DNA of 64,000 nucleotides from Selenomonas sputigena_A (GTDB taxonomy: Bacteria; Bacillota; Negativicutes; Selenomonadales; Selenomonadaceae), in the NCBI RefSeq assembly GCF_051603425.1, contig NZ_CP194411.1, positions 1,116,001 through 1,180,000 on the forward strand. The letters run 5' to 3'. Shown in pieces: positions 23,786 through 31,788 of the stretch. Under the pieces are notes generated by a model. That model had not been told where the DNA came from. It searched no databases and saw nothing but the letters and a program-made list of their open reading frames with translations. The first letter of the stretch is position 1, and the number at the start of each line of letters is the position of its first letter. The translations under genes and the position numbers were made by a program.

Positions 23786-26068
23786 ATGGAAAAAACGATG
23801 TCCGGGGATAAAGGGGGCGAGAAGGTTCGCTTCCTGGGGCATCTCGATGAGGAAACGGGACGCGAGCAGCTTTTGCGCGACCATCTGACGGGCGTTGCCG
23901 ATCTTGCGGGACGCTTTGCCGCCGCTTTCGGCGAGGAGGCGATGGGGAGGCTCTTGGGCTTGTACCACGATATCGGCAAGTATTCGCACGAGTTTCAAGC
24001 GTATCTGCGCGCGGACGAGGAGGAGAAGAAAAGGCGCAGGGGGCGCATCGACCATTCGACGGCAGGGGCGCAGGAGATCGTGAAGCTGCGGCAGAGAGCG
24101 GATGATGAGCAAAGCAGAAGGCTTGCTAGAGGCATGGCGCAGGTGATGGCGTTCTGCATCGCAGGGCATCATGGCGGCATACCGAATCAGGGGACGCCGG
24201 CAAATACAGCGGAAGAAGGCACGCTTTTGGGCAGGCTCAAGCGACGGAATCTGCCCGATTGCCGTGCTTATCACGAGGCCGACCTGCCGCAGACCCTGCC
24301 GCCGTCGCTCCTGTTGGCGCAAGCCGCGCGTGCGCCGCTTTCCGCGATGCTCTATACGCGCATGCTGTTCTCCTGTCTCGTCGATGCGGATTTTCTCGAT
24401 ACGGAAGCTTTCATGTCGGCGGGGAATGTCGAACGGGAAGGTTTTGCTTCTTTGGAAACATTGCTCGGACGTCTGCAGAAGAGCCTTGAAGAGAAATTTT
24501 TGCAGCCGAAGACGGAAAAAGAGAAGCGGAAGTTGGAATTGCCGATCAACGAAAAGCGCTCCGCGCTCCTCGCCGAGAGCATCGCCGCGGGCAAAGAGGC
24601 AAAAGGGAATTTATATCGGCTGACCGTACCGACAGGAGGTGGAAAGACGATTTCTTCCTTGGCGTTTGCCCTGCATTATGCCGCTCATGCCAAGAGGAAG
24701 CGCAGGCGCATCATCTACGTCATACCGTATACGTCGATCATCGAGCAGAATGCGGCTGTCTTTCGGGATCTGTTGGGGCCGGACAGTGTCGTCGAGCATC
24801 ATCAGAATGTGGATTATGACGATGTGCAGGATACGGATATGAACCGCAAGCGTCTGGCGACGGAGAACTGGGATGCGCCCGTCATCGTGACGACGAACGT
24901 GCAGTTTTTCGAATCGCTTTTTTCCAATCGCCCGTCGAAATGCCGCAAGCTGCACAATCTTGCCGAGAGCATCGTGATCTTCGATGAGGCGCAGATGATT
25001 CCGATTGATTACTTGCGTCCTTCGCTTGCCGCAATCGAGGCGCTCGTGCGGCACTATGCATGTACGGCGGTGCTCTGCACGGCGACGCAGCCGCCTCTGG
25101 GACAGTTTTTCTCCGATGATATGCAGCCACTGGAAATCTGCCCGGCGCTCATGGAAAATGCAGCATTTTTCCGGCGCACGAAGATCGAGCTGCGCGAAGA
25201 GGCGATGACGGAAGAGGAGCTTGCCGAAGAGCTGGCGGCTCATGAGCAGGTGCTTTGCATCGTCAATGTGAAAAAGACGGCGCAGAGTGTCTTCGATTTG
25301 CTGCGGGAAGACGAAGGAACGTACCACTTGTCCACGAATCTCTATCCCGTGCATCGCGAGCAGGTACTGGAAGAGATTCGCGCACGGCTCAAAGACGGCA
25401 AGCCGTGCCGCGTCATTTCGACGAGCCTCGTGGAGGCCGGCGTCGACCTCGACTTCCCCTGCGTCTACCGCGAGATCAACGGCCTCGATAGCATCGTGCA
25501 GGCGGCAGGCCGCTGCAACCGCGAGGGCAGGAGCTCGGCAGAGGAAAGCGTAGTGCATGTATTTTCTCTGGAAAAGCTGGCGAGGAATGCGCAGCTGGCG
25601 GCCGAGATCACGAAGAATGTGGCACGAAGCTTCAGCAAGGACTTGGCAAGTCCCGAAGCGATTCGCCGCTACTTTGAAGAGCTTTACGATTTGAGCGGCA
25701 AGAATCGCCTGGACAAGAAAGACATCATGGGGCAGTCGGGGAAGTTTGCCTTTGCCAATATTGCAGACGACGTTCGCCTGATCGAGGATCGTACCAAGCC
25801 GATCTTCATTCCGCAATCTGAGGAGGGACAGGCTCTCTTGGCGCGGCTGGAACGAGGAGAGAGATCGCGTTCGCTTATGCGCAAGGTTGGACGCTACATC
25901 GTAACCGTTTATACGGGTTATGCCGAAGCGCCGTTCGAACAGCTTGCCGCGCAGGGAAAGATTCGCATGCTCGATGAAAATCTCGCTGTGCTTGTGGATA
26001 TGAAGGCGTATGACGCGCAAAAGGGACTGTCGAATAATGTTGGCGAGGGCGAAGGCGTGTTCCTGTAG
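23786..26068 (+). CDS. cas3: CRISPR-associated nuclease-helicase Cas3 (type I-C)
   Basis: Effector that unwinds and degrades target DNA once Cascade has bound. It has 760 residues from ATG 23786, 7 bases after GGAGGT. The HD nuclease is N-terminal (LYHDIGKYSHEF with His-Asp at 61-62; HHGG near 135; DADFLD near 205). The SF2 helicase has Walker A VPTGGGKT near 285, DEAQ near 400, the SAT-like LCTATQPP near 435, and motif VI QAAGRCNREGR near 575. It is a single-chain HD-helicase as usual for I-C. It could be read through from the ClC gene, and is separated from the other cas genes by 267 bp with a hairpin and a new promoter. Confidence 0.97.
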   Translation: MEKTMSGDKGGEKVRFLGHLDEETGREQLLRDHLTGVADLAGRFAAAFGEEAMGRLLGLYHDIGKYSHEFQAYLRADEEEKKRRRGRIDHSTAGAQEIVKLRQRADDEQSRRLARGMAQVMAFCIAGHHGGIPNQGTPANTAEEGTLLGRLKRRNLPDCRAYHEADLPQTLPPSLLLAQAARAPLSAMLYTRMLFSCLVDADFLDTEAFMSAGNVEREGFASLETLLGRLQKSLEEKFLQPKTEKEKRKLELPINEKRSALLAESIAAGKEAKGNLYRLTVPTGGGKTISSLAFALHYAAHAKRKRRRIIYVIPYTSIIEQNAAVFRDLLGPDSVVEHHQNVDYDDVQDTDMNRKRLATENWDAPVIVTTNVQFFESLFSNRPSKCRKLHNLAESIVIFDEAQMIPIDYLRPSLAAIEALVRHYACTAVLCTATQPPLGQFFSDDMQPLEICPALMENAAFFRRTKIELREEAMTEEELAEELAAHEQVLCIVNVKKTAQSVFDLLREDEGTYHLSTNLYPVHREQVLEEIRARLKDGKPCRVISTSLVEAGVDLDFPCVYREINGLDSIVQAAGRCNREGRSSAEESVVHVFSLEKLARNAQLAAEITKNVARSFSKDLASPEAIRRYFEELYDLSGKNRLDKKDIMGQSGKFAFANIADDVRLIEDRTKPIFIPQSEEGQALLARLERGERSRSLMRKVGRYIVTVYTGYAEAPFEQLAAQGKIRMLDENLAVLVDMKAYDAQKGLSNNVGEGEGVFL

Positions 26069-26102
26069 ATTCGCTGCATGGACTCGTGTTTCTCCGTACA
26101 GA

Positions 26103-26140
26103 CGAAAGCGGGGAGATTTGAAAAAATCTCCCCGCTTTCG
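26103..26140. repeat. 17-bp perfect inverted repeat between cas3 and cas5c
   Basis: Arms CGAAAGCGGGGAGATTT (26103-26119) and the exact complement (26124-26140) with loop GAAA. No T-run follows, so it may be a strong RNA stem (stabiliser or weak terminator) at the end of the cas3 transcript. Confidence 0.85.
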
Positions 26141-26259
26141 CTCGACCATGTGACTTAACAAAAATTTCAATCCTCGTGAGATATAATCTTCACGACAACA
26201 TCATTTTATTATTTCTATGTATTTCTGTCAATTTTCTTAGTGATTTATAGAATTTTGGA

Positions 26260-26288
26260 TTGACAGGTGTAATTCTTTGTGCTATTCT
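26260..26288 (+). promoter_or_regulatory. promoter of the cas5c-cas8c-cas7c-cas4-cas1-cas2 operon
   Basis: TTGACA (26260-26265), a 17-bp spacer and TATTCT (26283-26288), in an AT-rich stretch that differs from the GC-rich flanks. ATG 26336 follows with GGAGGTG. Confidence 0.78.
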
Positions 26289-26335
26289 TTATTTAAATAT
26301 TACTTATCAAAAGAAAAATATATGGAGGTGATTTT

Positions 26336-26992
26336 ATGGCTTATGGCGTTCGCCTTGAGGTTTGGGGCGAAGCGGCTTGCTTCACGCGGCCGGAGTTGAA
26401 GGCGGAGCGCTTTTCCTACGCCGTCATGACGCCGAGCGCAGCGCGAGGGGTCTTGGAAGCCGTGTTTTGGCATCCGGGCCTAAAATGGCGTATAGATAGG
26501 ATGTTTATCCTATCTAAAATTCAGTTTACCAACGTCCGCCGCAATGAGCTCAAGGCAAAGATTCCTGTGCGTACGGTGAAGGCTTTTGCGGAGAAAGAGC
26601 GTGGGGAACTCTATCAGTCCACGAAGGAGGATATCCAGCAGCGTGCCGCCACCATCTTGAAGGAACCGCATTACATCATCGAAGCGCATTTCGAGATGAC
26701 GGAGAAGGCATCGGCATCGGACAACGAGGGGAAATTCCGTGAGATGTTCTGCCGACGCGCACGCAAGGGACAGTGCTATCATGCACCGTATCTGGGCTGC
26801 CGTGAGTTTCCCGCGCGCTTCCGGCTGTACGAGGAAGAGGAGCTTCCGCCGACAAATGGGGAAACGAAAGATCTGGGCTTTATGCTCTATGATATCGACT
26901 ACTCGGATCCTAAGAATCTTCAGCCGATGTTTTTCCAAGCACAGCTTGTGGACGGCGTGCTCGATCTTAGGGATTGCGAGGTGTATCGTTGA
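26336..26992 (+). CDS. cas5c: Cas5c, pre-crRNA endonuclease and Cascade subunit
   Basis: In type I-C, Cas5c cuts the repeat RNA and caps the 5' handle of the crRNA; no Cas6 exists in this subtype and none is seen here. It has 218 residues. The Cas5 N-terminal RRM strand is MAYGVRLEVWGEAACFTRPE, followed by SYAVMTPSAARGVLEAVFW; the glycine-rich-like core and YHAPYLGCREFPARF are typical of the family. The Lys-x-x-His pair expected for catalysis may be in LKEPHYIIEA (near 109-112); this is inferred. The TGA stop is directly followed by the cas8c ATG. Confidence 0.95.
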   Translation: MAYGVRLEVWGEAACFTRPELKAERFSYAVMTPSAARGVLEAVFWHPGLKWRIDRMFILSKIQFTNVRRNELKAKIPVRTVKAFAEKERGELYQSTKEDIQQRAATILKEPHYIIEAHFEMTEKASASDNEGKFREMFCRRARKGQCYHAPYLGCREFPARFRLYEEEELPPTNGETKDLGFMLYDIDYSDPKNLQPMFFQAQLVDGVLDLRDCEVYR

Positions 26993-28732
26993 ATGCTCCA
27001 AGCACTGGTTGAAAGATATGAGACGGAGTGCAAAGAGGGACGGTTGCCCAGAGATGGTTGGGAGAAGCGTAATGTTTCCTTTGCGCTCTTGCTTTCCAAA
27101 GAAGGAGAATTGCTTCAAGTATTGCCGCTCATCCAGAAGGTTTTGCGCGGCAAGAAGGAAGTGAATCGACCGCAGGAACTTATTGTTCCGGCAGGAGAAA
27201 CGAGGACGGTTGGCATAGCCCCGTTTTTCCTTTGCGATAATTCGTCGTATTTTTTAGGCGCTGATCTGAAAGGAAAGCCCAAGCGTACGGCAGAATGCTT
27301 TGCGGCTGCGAAGGCCCTGCACGAGGAGATTCTGGATGGTGCCGGGTCGGACGCTGCTCGCGCTGTCATCGCTTTTTTCGGGCACTGGCAGGGCGGTGAA
27401 TCGATGGTGCGCACGCATCCGGCTCTCGCGTCTTATGCCGATGAGATTCTTGCCGGGGCGAATCTCGTATTCCGTGTGGCGAGCACCTTCGTGCACGAAG
27501 AGCCGGCCGTGCGTGAGGCGTGGGAAATGCATCTCGATGCGAGCGGCGCTGAGGAAAAACGCCGCTGCCTCGTGACGGGCACATTGGCGCCGATCGCCGT
27601 CAAGCATCCGGCGCTCAAAGGAGTCAGCGGCGCCCAAGCAACGGGAGCCATGCTCGTCTCCTTCAATGCCAATGCCTACGAATCCTACGGTCACGACGGC
27701 GAGCAGGGCGGCAATGCTCCCGTGTCGAAGAAGGCGGCGTTTGCCTACGGCACGGCGCTCAATGCCCTGCTTGCTGATCGCGAGCATACGAAGATCATAG
27801 GCGACACGACAATGGTCTATTGGGCCGAGGAGGAGAGCGAGGCGGCACAAGACCTGCTTTGCGGCATGCTTTTCGGCGATGAAGATAAGATGACCGATGA
27901 TCTGCTGGACGCCGTGCTGAAAAAGGTGCAGGCAGGGGCGACTATCGACTACGAGGGCGTGGCAATCTCCTATGCCAACCCTTTCTATATCCTGGGTCTG
28001 GCGCCCAATGCGGCGCGGCTTTCTGTACGCTTCTTCCTGCAAGGTTCTTTCGGGGATTTCTTGAAGAATCTCGCCCTGCACATGGAGCAGATGAAGATTG
28101 TCCGCCCGAGCTGGGAGACGCGCGGCAATGTGCCGTTGTGGGAGCTCTTGCGTGAAACGGTGAATCCCAACGCCAAGGTGAAGATGGCTTCTCCCATCAT
28201 GGCAGGAGCCATGCTGCGGGCCGTTTTGACCGGCGGCAAGTATCCCGTGTCCGTATTCCAAAACATTTTGCTGCGCATTCATGCAGAGCAGGGGGAGCGG
28301 AAAATCAATGCAAGGCGCGCCGGCTTTTTGAAAGCATATTTGATGCGAAATCGAGGGAGGAAGATCGCTGTGGCATTAGATGAAAACTCGACCGATGTTG
28401 CTTACTTGCTCGGACGCTGGTTCGCCGTTTTAGAAGAGGTGCAGGAGAAAGCGAATCCTGAGATCAAGGCGACGATTCGCGACCGTTTCTTTGATTCTGC
28501 CTGTGGAACGCCGGCGCACGTGTTCCCAATGCTGCAGAAGCTCGCGCTTCATCACTTGAAAAAGTTGGAAATGGCTCCCAGAGTTTATTTGGACAAGAAG
28601 CTGTCGGAGATCATGGGAAAGCTGGATGCTAAGGATATGCCGCGTCATTTGCCGCTTGAGGAGCAGGGCGTATTCATCCTTGGTTACTATCATCAGAAGC
28701 AGAAGCGGTACGAAAAGAAGGAGGAAAAGTAA
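26993..28732 (+). CDS. cas8c: Cas8c (Csd1), Cascade large subunit
   Basis: Large subunit of I-C Cascade, responsible for PAM recognition and Cas3 recruitment. It has 579 residues, normal for Csd1. Family strings include RNVSFALLLSKEGELL, GESMVRTHPAL (near 140) and LVSFNANAYESYGHDGEQGG (near 220). The C-terminal ~120 residues are helical and can be translated separately as Cas11c. It is spaced by 0 bp from both neighbours, implying tight coupling. Confidence 0.96.
   Translation: MLQALVERYETECKEGRLPRDGWEKRNVSFALLLSKEGELLQVLPLIQKVLRGKKEVNRPQELIVPAGETRTVGIAPFFLCDNSSYFLGADLKGKPKRTAECFAAAKALHEEILDGAGSDAARAVIAFFGHWQGGESMVRTHPALASYADEILAGANLVFRVASTFVHEEPAVREAWEMHLDASGAEEKRRCLVTGTLAPIAVKHPALKGVSGAQATGAMLVSFNANAYESYGHDGEQGGNAPVSKKAAFAYGTALNALLADREHTKIIGDTTMVYWAEEESEAAQDLLCGMLFGDEDKMTDDLLDAVLKKVQAGATIDYEGVAISYANPFYILGLAPNAARLSVRFFLQGSFGDFLKNLALHMEQMKIVRPSWETRGNVPLWELLRETVNPNAKVKMASPIMAGAMLRAVLTGGKYPVSVFQNILLRIHAEQGERKINARRAGFLKAYLMRNRGRKIAVALDENSTDVAYLLGRWFAVLEEVQEKANPEIKATIRDRFFDSACGTPAHVFPMLQKLALHHLKKLEMAPRVYLDKKLSEIMGKLDAKDMPRHLPLEEQGVFILGYYHQKQKRYEKKEEK
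28370..28732 (+). CDS. cas11c: probable Cas11c small subunit from an internal start in cas8c
   Basis: GGGAGGAAG (28355-28363) lies 9 bases before GTG 28370, which is in frame with cas8c (codon 460). The product would be 120 residues, beginning ALDENSTDVAYLLGRWFAVL, the same place where Cas11c starts in characterised type I-C systems. Cas11 forms the belly of Cascade and steadies the target strand. Internal translation is known for I-C; here it rests on the ribosome site and the position. Confidence 0.72.
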   Translation: MALDENSTDVAYLLGRWFAVLEEVQEKANPEIKATIRDRFFDSACGTPAHVFPMLQKLALHHLKKLEMAPRVYLDKKLSEIMGKLDAKDMPRHLPLEEQGVFILGYYHQKQKRYEKKEEK

Positions 28733-29617
28733 ATGGCGGAAGCAATCAAAAATCGGTATGATTTTGTCATTCTTTTTGATGTAGAAAACGGCAATCCGAA
28801 CGGCGATCCCGATGCGGGCAACATGCCGCGCGTCGATCAAGAGACCGGACACGGACTGGTCACTGACGTTTGCCTCAAGCGGAAGATTCGCAACTACGTG
28901 GAAACGGCGCAGGAAGGGAAGCCGGGCTATCGCATTTACATCAAGGAAAACGTGCCGCTCGCTCAAAGCGACCAAGAGGCCTGTGACCACCTCGGCATCA
29001 AGGACATCAAGAAGGTCAAGGCGGCGGATCCTGGAATCGACGGCAAGATTCGCGACTTCATGTGCAGCAATTTCTTCGATATCCGCACCTTCGGCGCCGT
29101 CATGACGACCTTCGTGCAGGGAGCGCTGAACTGTGGGCAGGTGCGCGGTCCCGTGCAGCTCGGCTTTGCGCGCAGCATTGATCCCATTCTGCCGCAGGAG
29201 ATCACCATCACGCGCACGGCGATCACGACGGTGAAGGACGCGCAGACGAAGAAGACGGAAATCGGCCGAAAGTTCATCGTACCCTATGCACTCTACAAGG
29301 TTGAAGGCTATGTCTCGGCAAACCTCGCGCGCAAGACGACGGGCTTTTCTGAAGAGGACTTGACGCTCTTGTGGCAGGCGATTCTGCGCATGTTTGAGCT
29401 TGACCGCTCGGCGGCGCGTGGCAATATGGCGACGCGCGAGCTCATCGTCTTCCGCCACGAGAGTGAGCTCGGCAATGCGCCGTCCTACAAGCTTTTTGAG
29501 CGCATTCATGTCAAAAAGAAGGCGGCGGAGGAGCCGGCACGCAGCTATCAGGATTATGAGGTCACCGTTGACGAAGCAGATCTGCCGGAAGGTGTGACCT
29601 GCACGCGCATGAGCTGA
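28733..29617 (+). CDS. cas7c: Cas7c (Csd2), Cascade backbone subunit
   Basis: Repeated backbone subunit that wraps the crRNA spacer. It has 294 residues. It begins AIKNRYDFVILFDVENGNPN, then GDPDAGNMPRVDQETGHGLV, the diagnostic Csd2 start; later IKDIKKVKA, FGAVMTTFVQGALNCGQVRG and PVQLGFARSIDPI are also family strings. ATG directly follows the cas8c TAA; the stop overlaps the cas4 ATG (ATGA-type junction). Confidence 0.97.
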   Translation: MAEAIKNRYDFVILFDVENGNPNGDPDAGNMPRVDQETGHGLVTDVCLKRKIRNYVETAQEGKPGYRIYIKENVPLAQSDQEACDHLGIKDIKKVKAADPGIDGKIRDFMCSNFFDIRTFGAVMTTFVQGALNCGQVRGPVQLGFARSIDPILPQEITITRTAITTVKDAQTKKTEIGRKFIVPYALYKVEGYVSANLARKTTGFSEEDLTLLWQAILRMFELDRSAARGNMATRELIVFRHESELGNAPSYKLFERIHVKKKAAEEPARSYQDYEVTVDEADLPEGVTCTRMS

Positions 29618-30276
29618 TGGCATATCGCGAAGAGGAGTGGCTGGATGTCGCCGGCATCCAGCATTTCCTCTTTTGCCGCAGGCAGTGGGCGCTCATTCAC
29701 ATCGAGCAGCAATGGCAGGAAAACTTGCGCACAGTTGAGGGGCAGATTGTCCACGAGAAATGTCATGACGGCAGCCTGCACGAATCGCGCGGGGATTTGC
29801 TCGTGGCGCGCGCTCTGCGCATTTCCTCGGCAAAGCTCGGTGTGAGCGGCGTCTCGGATGTCGTGGAATTTCACAGGGAAAAGACAGGCGCGCGACTGCA
29901 CGGGCAGGAAGGCTTTTGGCGTCCCGTTCCCGTTGAATACAAGTGCGGCAAGCCGAAAGACGGCGAGGAGGATGTTTCACAGCTCGTCCTGCAGGCGCTT
30001 TGCCTTGAGGAAATGCTTTGCTGTCATATCCCTGTCGGTTACCTCTTCTATGATGAAATCCATCGACGGCAGAAGGTGGAAATCACGCAAGATTTGCGAG
30101 AGTTCGTTCTGCATACGCTCGCTGAGATGCACAAGGAATATTCCCGCAGAGCGACACCCAAGGTCAAGGTGACGAAAAAATGCCGCAGCTGTTCGCTGAA
30201 AGACCTGTGCCTGCCGAAGCTGGAAAAAGCGGTGGATGTTTCCGACTATTATGCAGCTGCCTTGAAGGGGGTGTGA
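29617..30276 (+). CDS. cas4: Cas4, spacer-processing nuclease
   Basis: RecB-like iron-sulfur nuclease that trims prespacers at the PAM side together with Cas1-Cas2. It has 219 residues. One Cys is N-terminal (FLFCRRQWALIH, near 20) and three are C-terminal (KKCRSCSLKDLCLPK, near 187-196), the four ligands of the cluster. Nuclease core: GVSDVVEF and VPVEYKCGKPK (Glu-x-Lys), then a Gln in DVSQLVLQALCLEE. The gene overlaps cas7c by one base. Confidence 0.95.
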   Translation: MAYREEEWLDVAGIQHFLFCRRQWALIHIEQQWQENLRTVEGQIVHEKCHDGSLHESRGDLLVARALRISSAKLGVSGVSDVVEFHREKTGARLHGQEGFWRPVPVEYKCGKPKDGEEDVSQLVLQALCLEEMLCCHIPVGYLFYDEIHRRQKVEITQDLREFVLHTLAEMHKEYSRRATPKVKVTKKCRSCSLKDLCLPKLEKAVDVSDYYAAALKGV

Positions 30277-30279
30277 GCT

Positions 30280-31311
30280 ATGCGTCATATGCTCAATACC
30301 CTGTTCATTTTGACCGAAGATGCGTATGTGGCTTTGGAAAATGAGAATGTCGTTGTACTGCAGGAAGAAAAAGTGCTGGGACGGATTCCGCTGCTCACTT
30401 TGGAAAATATCCTTTGCTTCACCTATAAGGGCGCGAGCCCTGCCTTGATGGGCGCGTGCGCCCAAGCGAAAATCGGGCTTTGCTTTTTCAGTCCGCGCGG
30501 GCGATTCCTTGCGCGCTCCTGTGGGGAAGTGCGAGGTAATGTGCTCCTGCGCAAGGAGCAGTATCGCCGCTCGGAAGATGATGCGGAGAGTGCGAAACTC
30601 GCGGCGGATTTCCTTTTCGGGAAAATCTTCAACACGCGTACCCTTGTCGAAAGGATGAAGCGCGACCATCCGCTGAGCTTGGATCTGACGGCGCTTGCGC
30701 AAGTGAGCGCGGAACTCAAAAGCAGCCTGCAGAGCTTGCATCGAGTGCAGTCGCTTGATGAAATGCGCGGTATTGAAGGAAATGCCGCACGTCTGTACTT
30801 CTCGTTGTTCAATCAATTCATTTTGCAGAACAAGGACGCATTTTCCCTGGAAGGCCGCCTCAAGCGTCCGCCTCTCGATCGCGTCAATGCCATGCTGTCT
30901 TTTCTTTATACCGTGCTGGCGCATGACTGTGCCTCCGCGTTGGAAGGCGTGGGACTTGATGCGTATGTCGGCTTCCTGCACCGCGATCGCCCAGGCAGGG
31001 AATCCTTGGCGCTCGATCTCATGGAGGAACTGCGAAGTCTCTTTGTCGATCGTCTCGTACTCACGCTGATCAACAATCGCATCATCAAGCCGGAGCATTT
31101 TGAGAAAAAAGAGAACGGCGCCGTCTGGCTCAATGATGCTGGCCGTAAGGTCGTCCTCAAGGAATGGCAGGACAAGAAGCGGGAACAGATCACGCATCCG
31201 TTTCTCAAGGAAAAACTCCCTTGGGGCTTAGTTCCCCATGCCCAATCCCTCCTGCTGGCACGATATTTACGCGGCGACTTGGAGGAATATCCGGCGTTTT
31301 TGTGGAAATAA
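30280..31311 (+). CDS. cas1: Cas1 integrase (type I-C)
   Basis: Catalytic subunit of the spacer integration complex. It has 343 residues. Metal ligands are visible in MRGIEGNAARLYF (Glu near 166), AYVGFLHRDRPGRESLALDL (His near 234) and LMEELR (Glu near 247-248). It lies 3 bp after cas4 and 27 bp before cas2. Confidence 0.97.
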   Translation: MRHMLNTLFILTEDAYVALENENVVVLQEEKVLGRIPLLTLENILCFTYKGASPALMGACAQAKIGLCFFSPRGRFLARSCGEVRGNVLLRKEQYRRSEDDAESAKLAADFLFGKIFNTRTLVERMKRDHPLSLDLTALAQVSAELKSSLQSLHRVQSLDEMRGIEGNAARLYFSLFNQFILQNKDAFSLEGRLKRPPLDRVNAMLSFLYTVLAHDCASALEGVGLDAYVGFLHRDRPGRESLALDLMEELRSLFVDRLVLTLINNRIIKPEHFEKKENGAVWLNDAGRKVVLKEWQDKKREQITHPFLKEKLPWGLVPHAQSLLLARYLRGDLEEYPAFLWK

Positions 31312-31338
31312 GCAGGAAAGATGGAGGGGGCGGCGGAA

Positions 31339-31629
31339 ATGTTGATTCTCGTGACATACGATGTCAATACGGAAACACCTGCCGGCCGCACACGCTTGAG
31401 AAAAGTGGCGAAATGCTGCGTGCGCCACGGACAGCGCGTGCAGAATTCCGTGTTTGAATGCGTTCTCGATGAAGCGCGCTTCTGCACCTTGCGGCATGAA
31501 TTAACAACGTTGATTGACCAAGAAAAAGACAGCCTGCGTTTTTATAATTTGGGCAATAAATACGCAGGAAAAACGCAGCACGTCGGTGCAAAACCAAGTT
31601 ATGAGGCTGAAGGAACTCTGATGCTGTAG
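31339..31629 (+). CDS. cas2: Cas2
   Basis: Structural subunit of the Cas1-Cas2 integrase. It has 96 residues from ATG 31339 (GGAGGGGGCGG upstream; the frame from 31321 begins within that ribosome site). It starts MLILVTYDVNTETPAG with the conserved Asp8, then GQRVQNSVFECVLDEARF. The array leader follows directly. Confidence 0.96.
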   Translation: MLILVTYDVNTETPAGRTRLRKVAKCCVRHGQRVQNSVFECVLDEARFCTLRHELTTLIDQEKDSLRFYNLGNKYAGKTQHVGAKPSYEAEGTLML

Positions 31630-31788
31630 CAAGCATCTCCTTCGCGAGAATAGCCGCAAAATCTCTGTGCGAACCCGTATCACACAGAGGACTTTGCGAC
31701 GAAAAATGCCTGTAACAGCACGGCCAAAAATGAGGTTCGCGAAAAATATAGCGCGCCCGCTGTAATTAAGCCCGTGTAAACAGGCACA
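31630..31788 (+). promoter_or_regulatory. CRISPR leader
   Basis: A 159-bp non-coding stretch between cas2 and the first repeat. It has a hairpin CTCTGTG/CACAGAG (31663-31689) and two similar motifs, TTCGCGAGAATAGCC (31641) and TTCGCGAAAAATATAGC (~31737). It should hold the array promoter and the integration anchor; no consensus promoter stands out. Confidence 0.7.
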
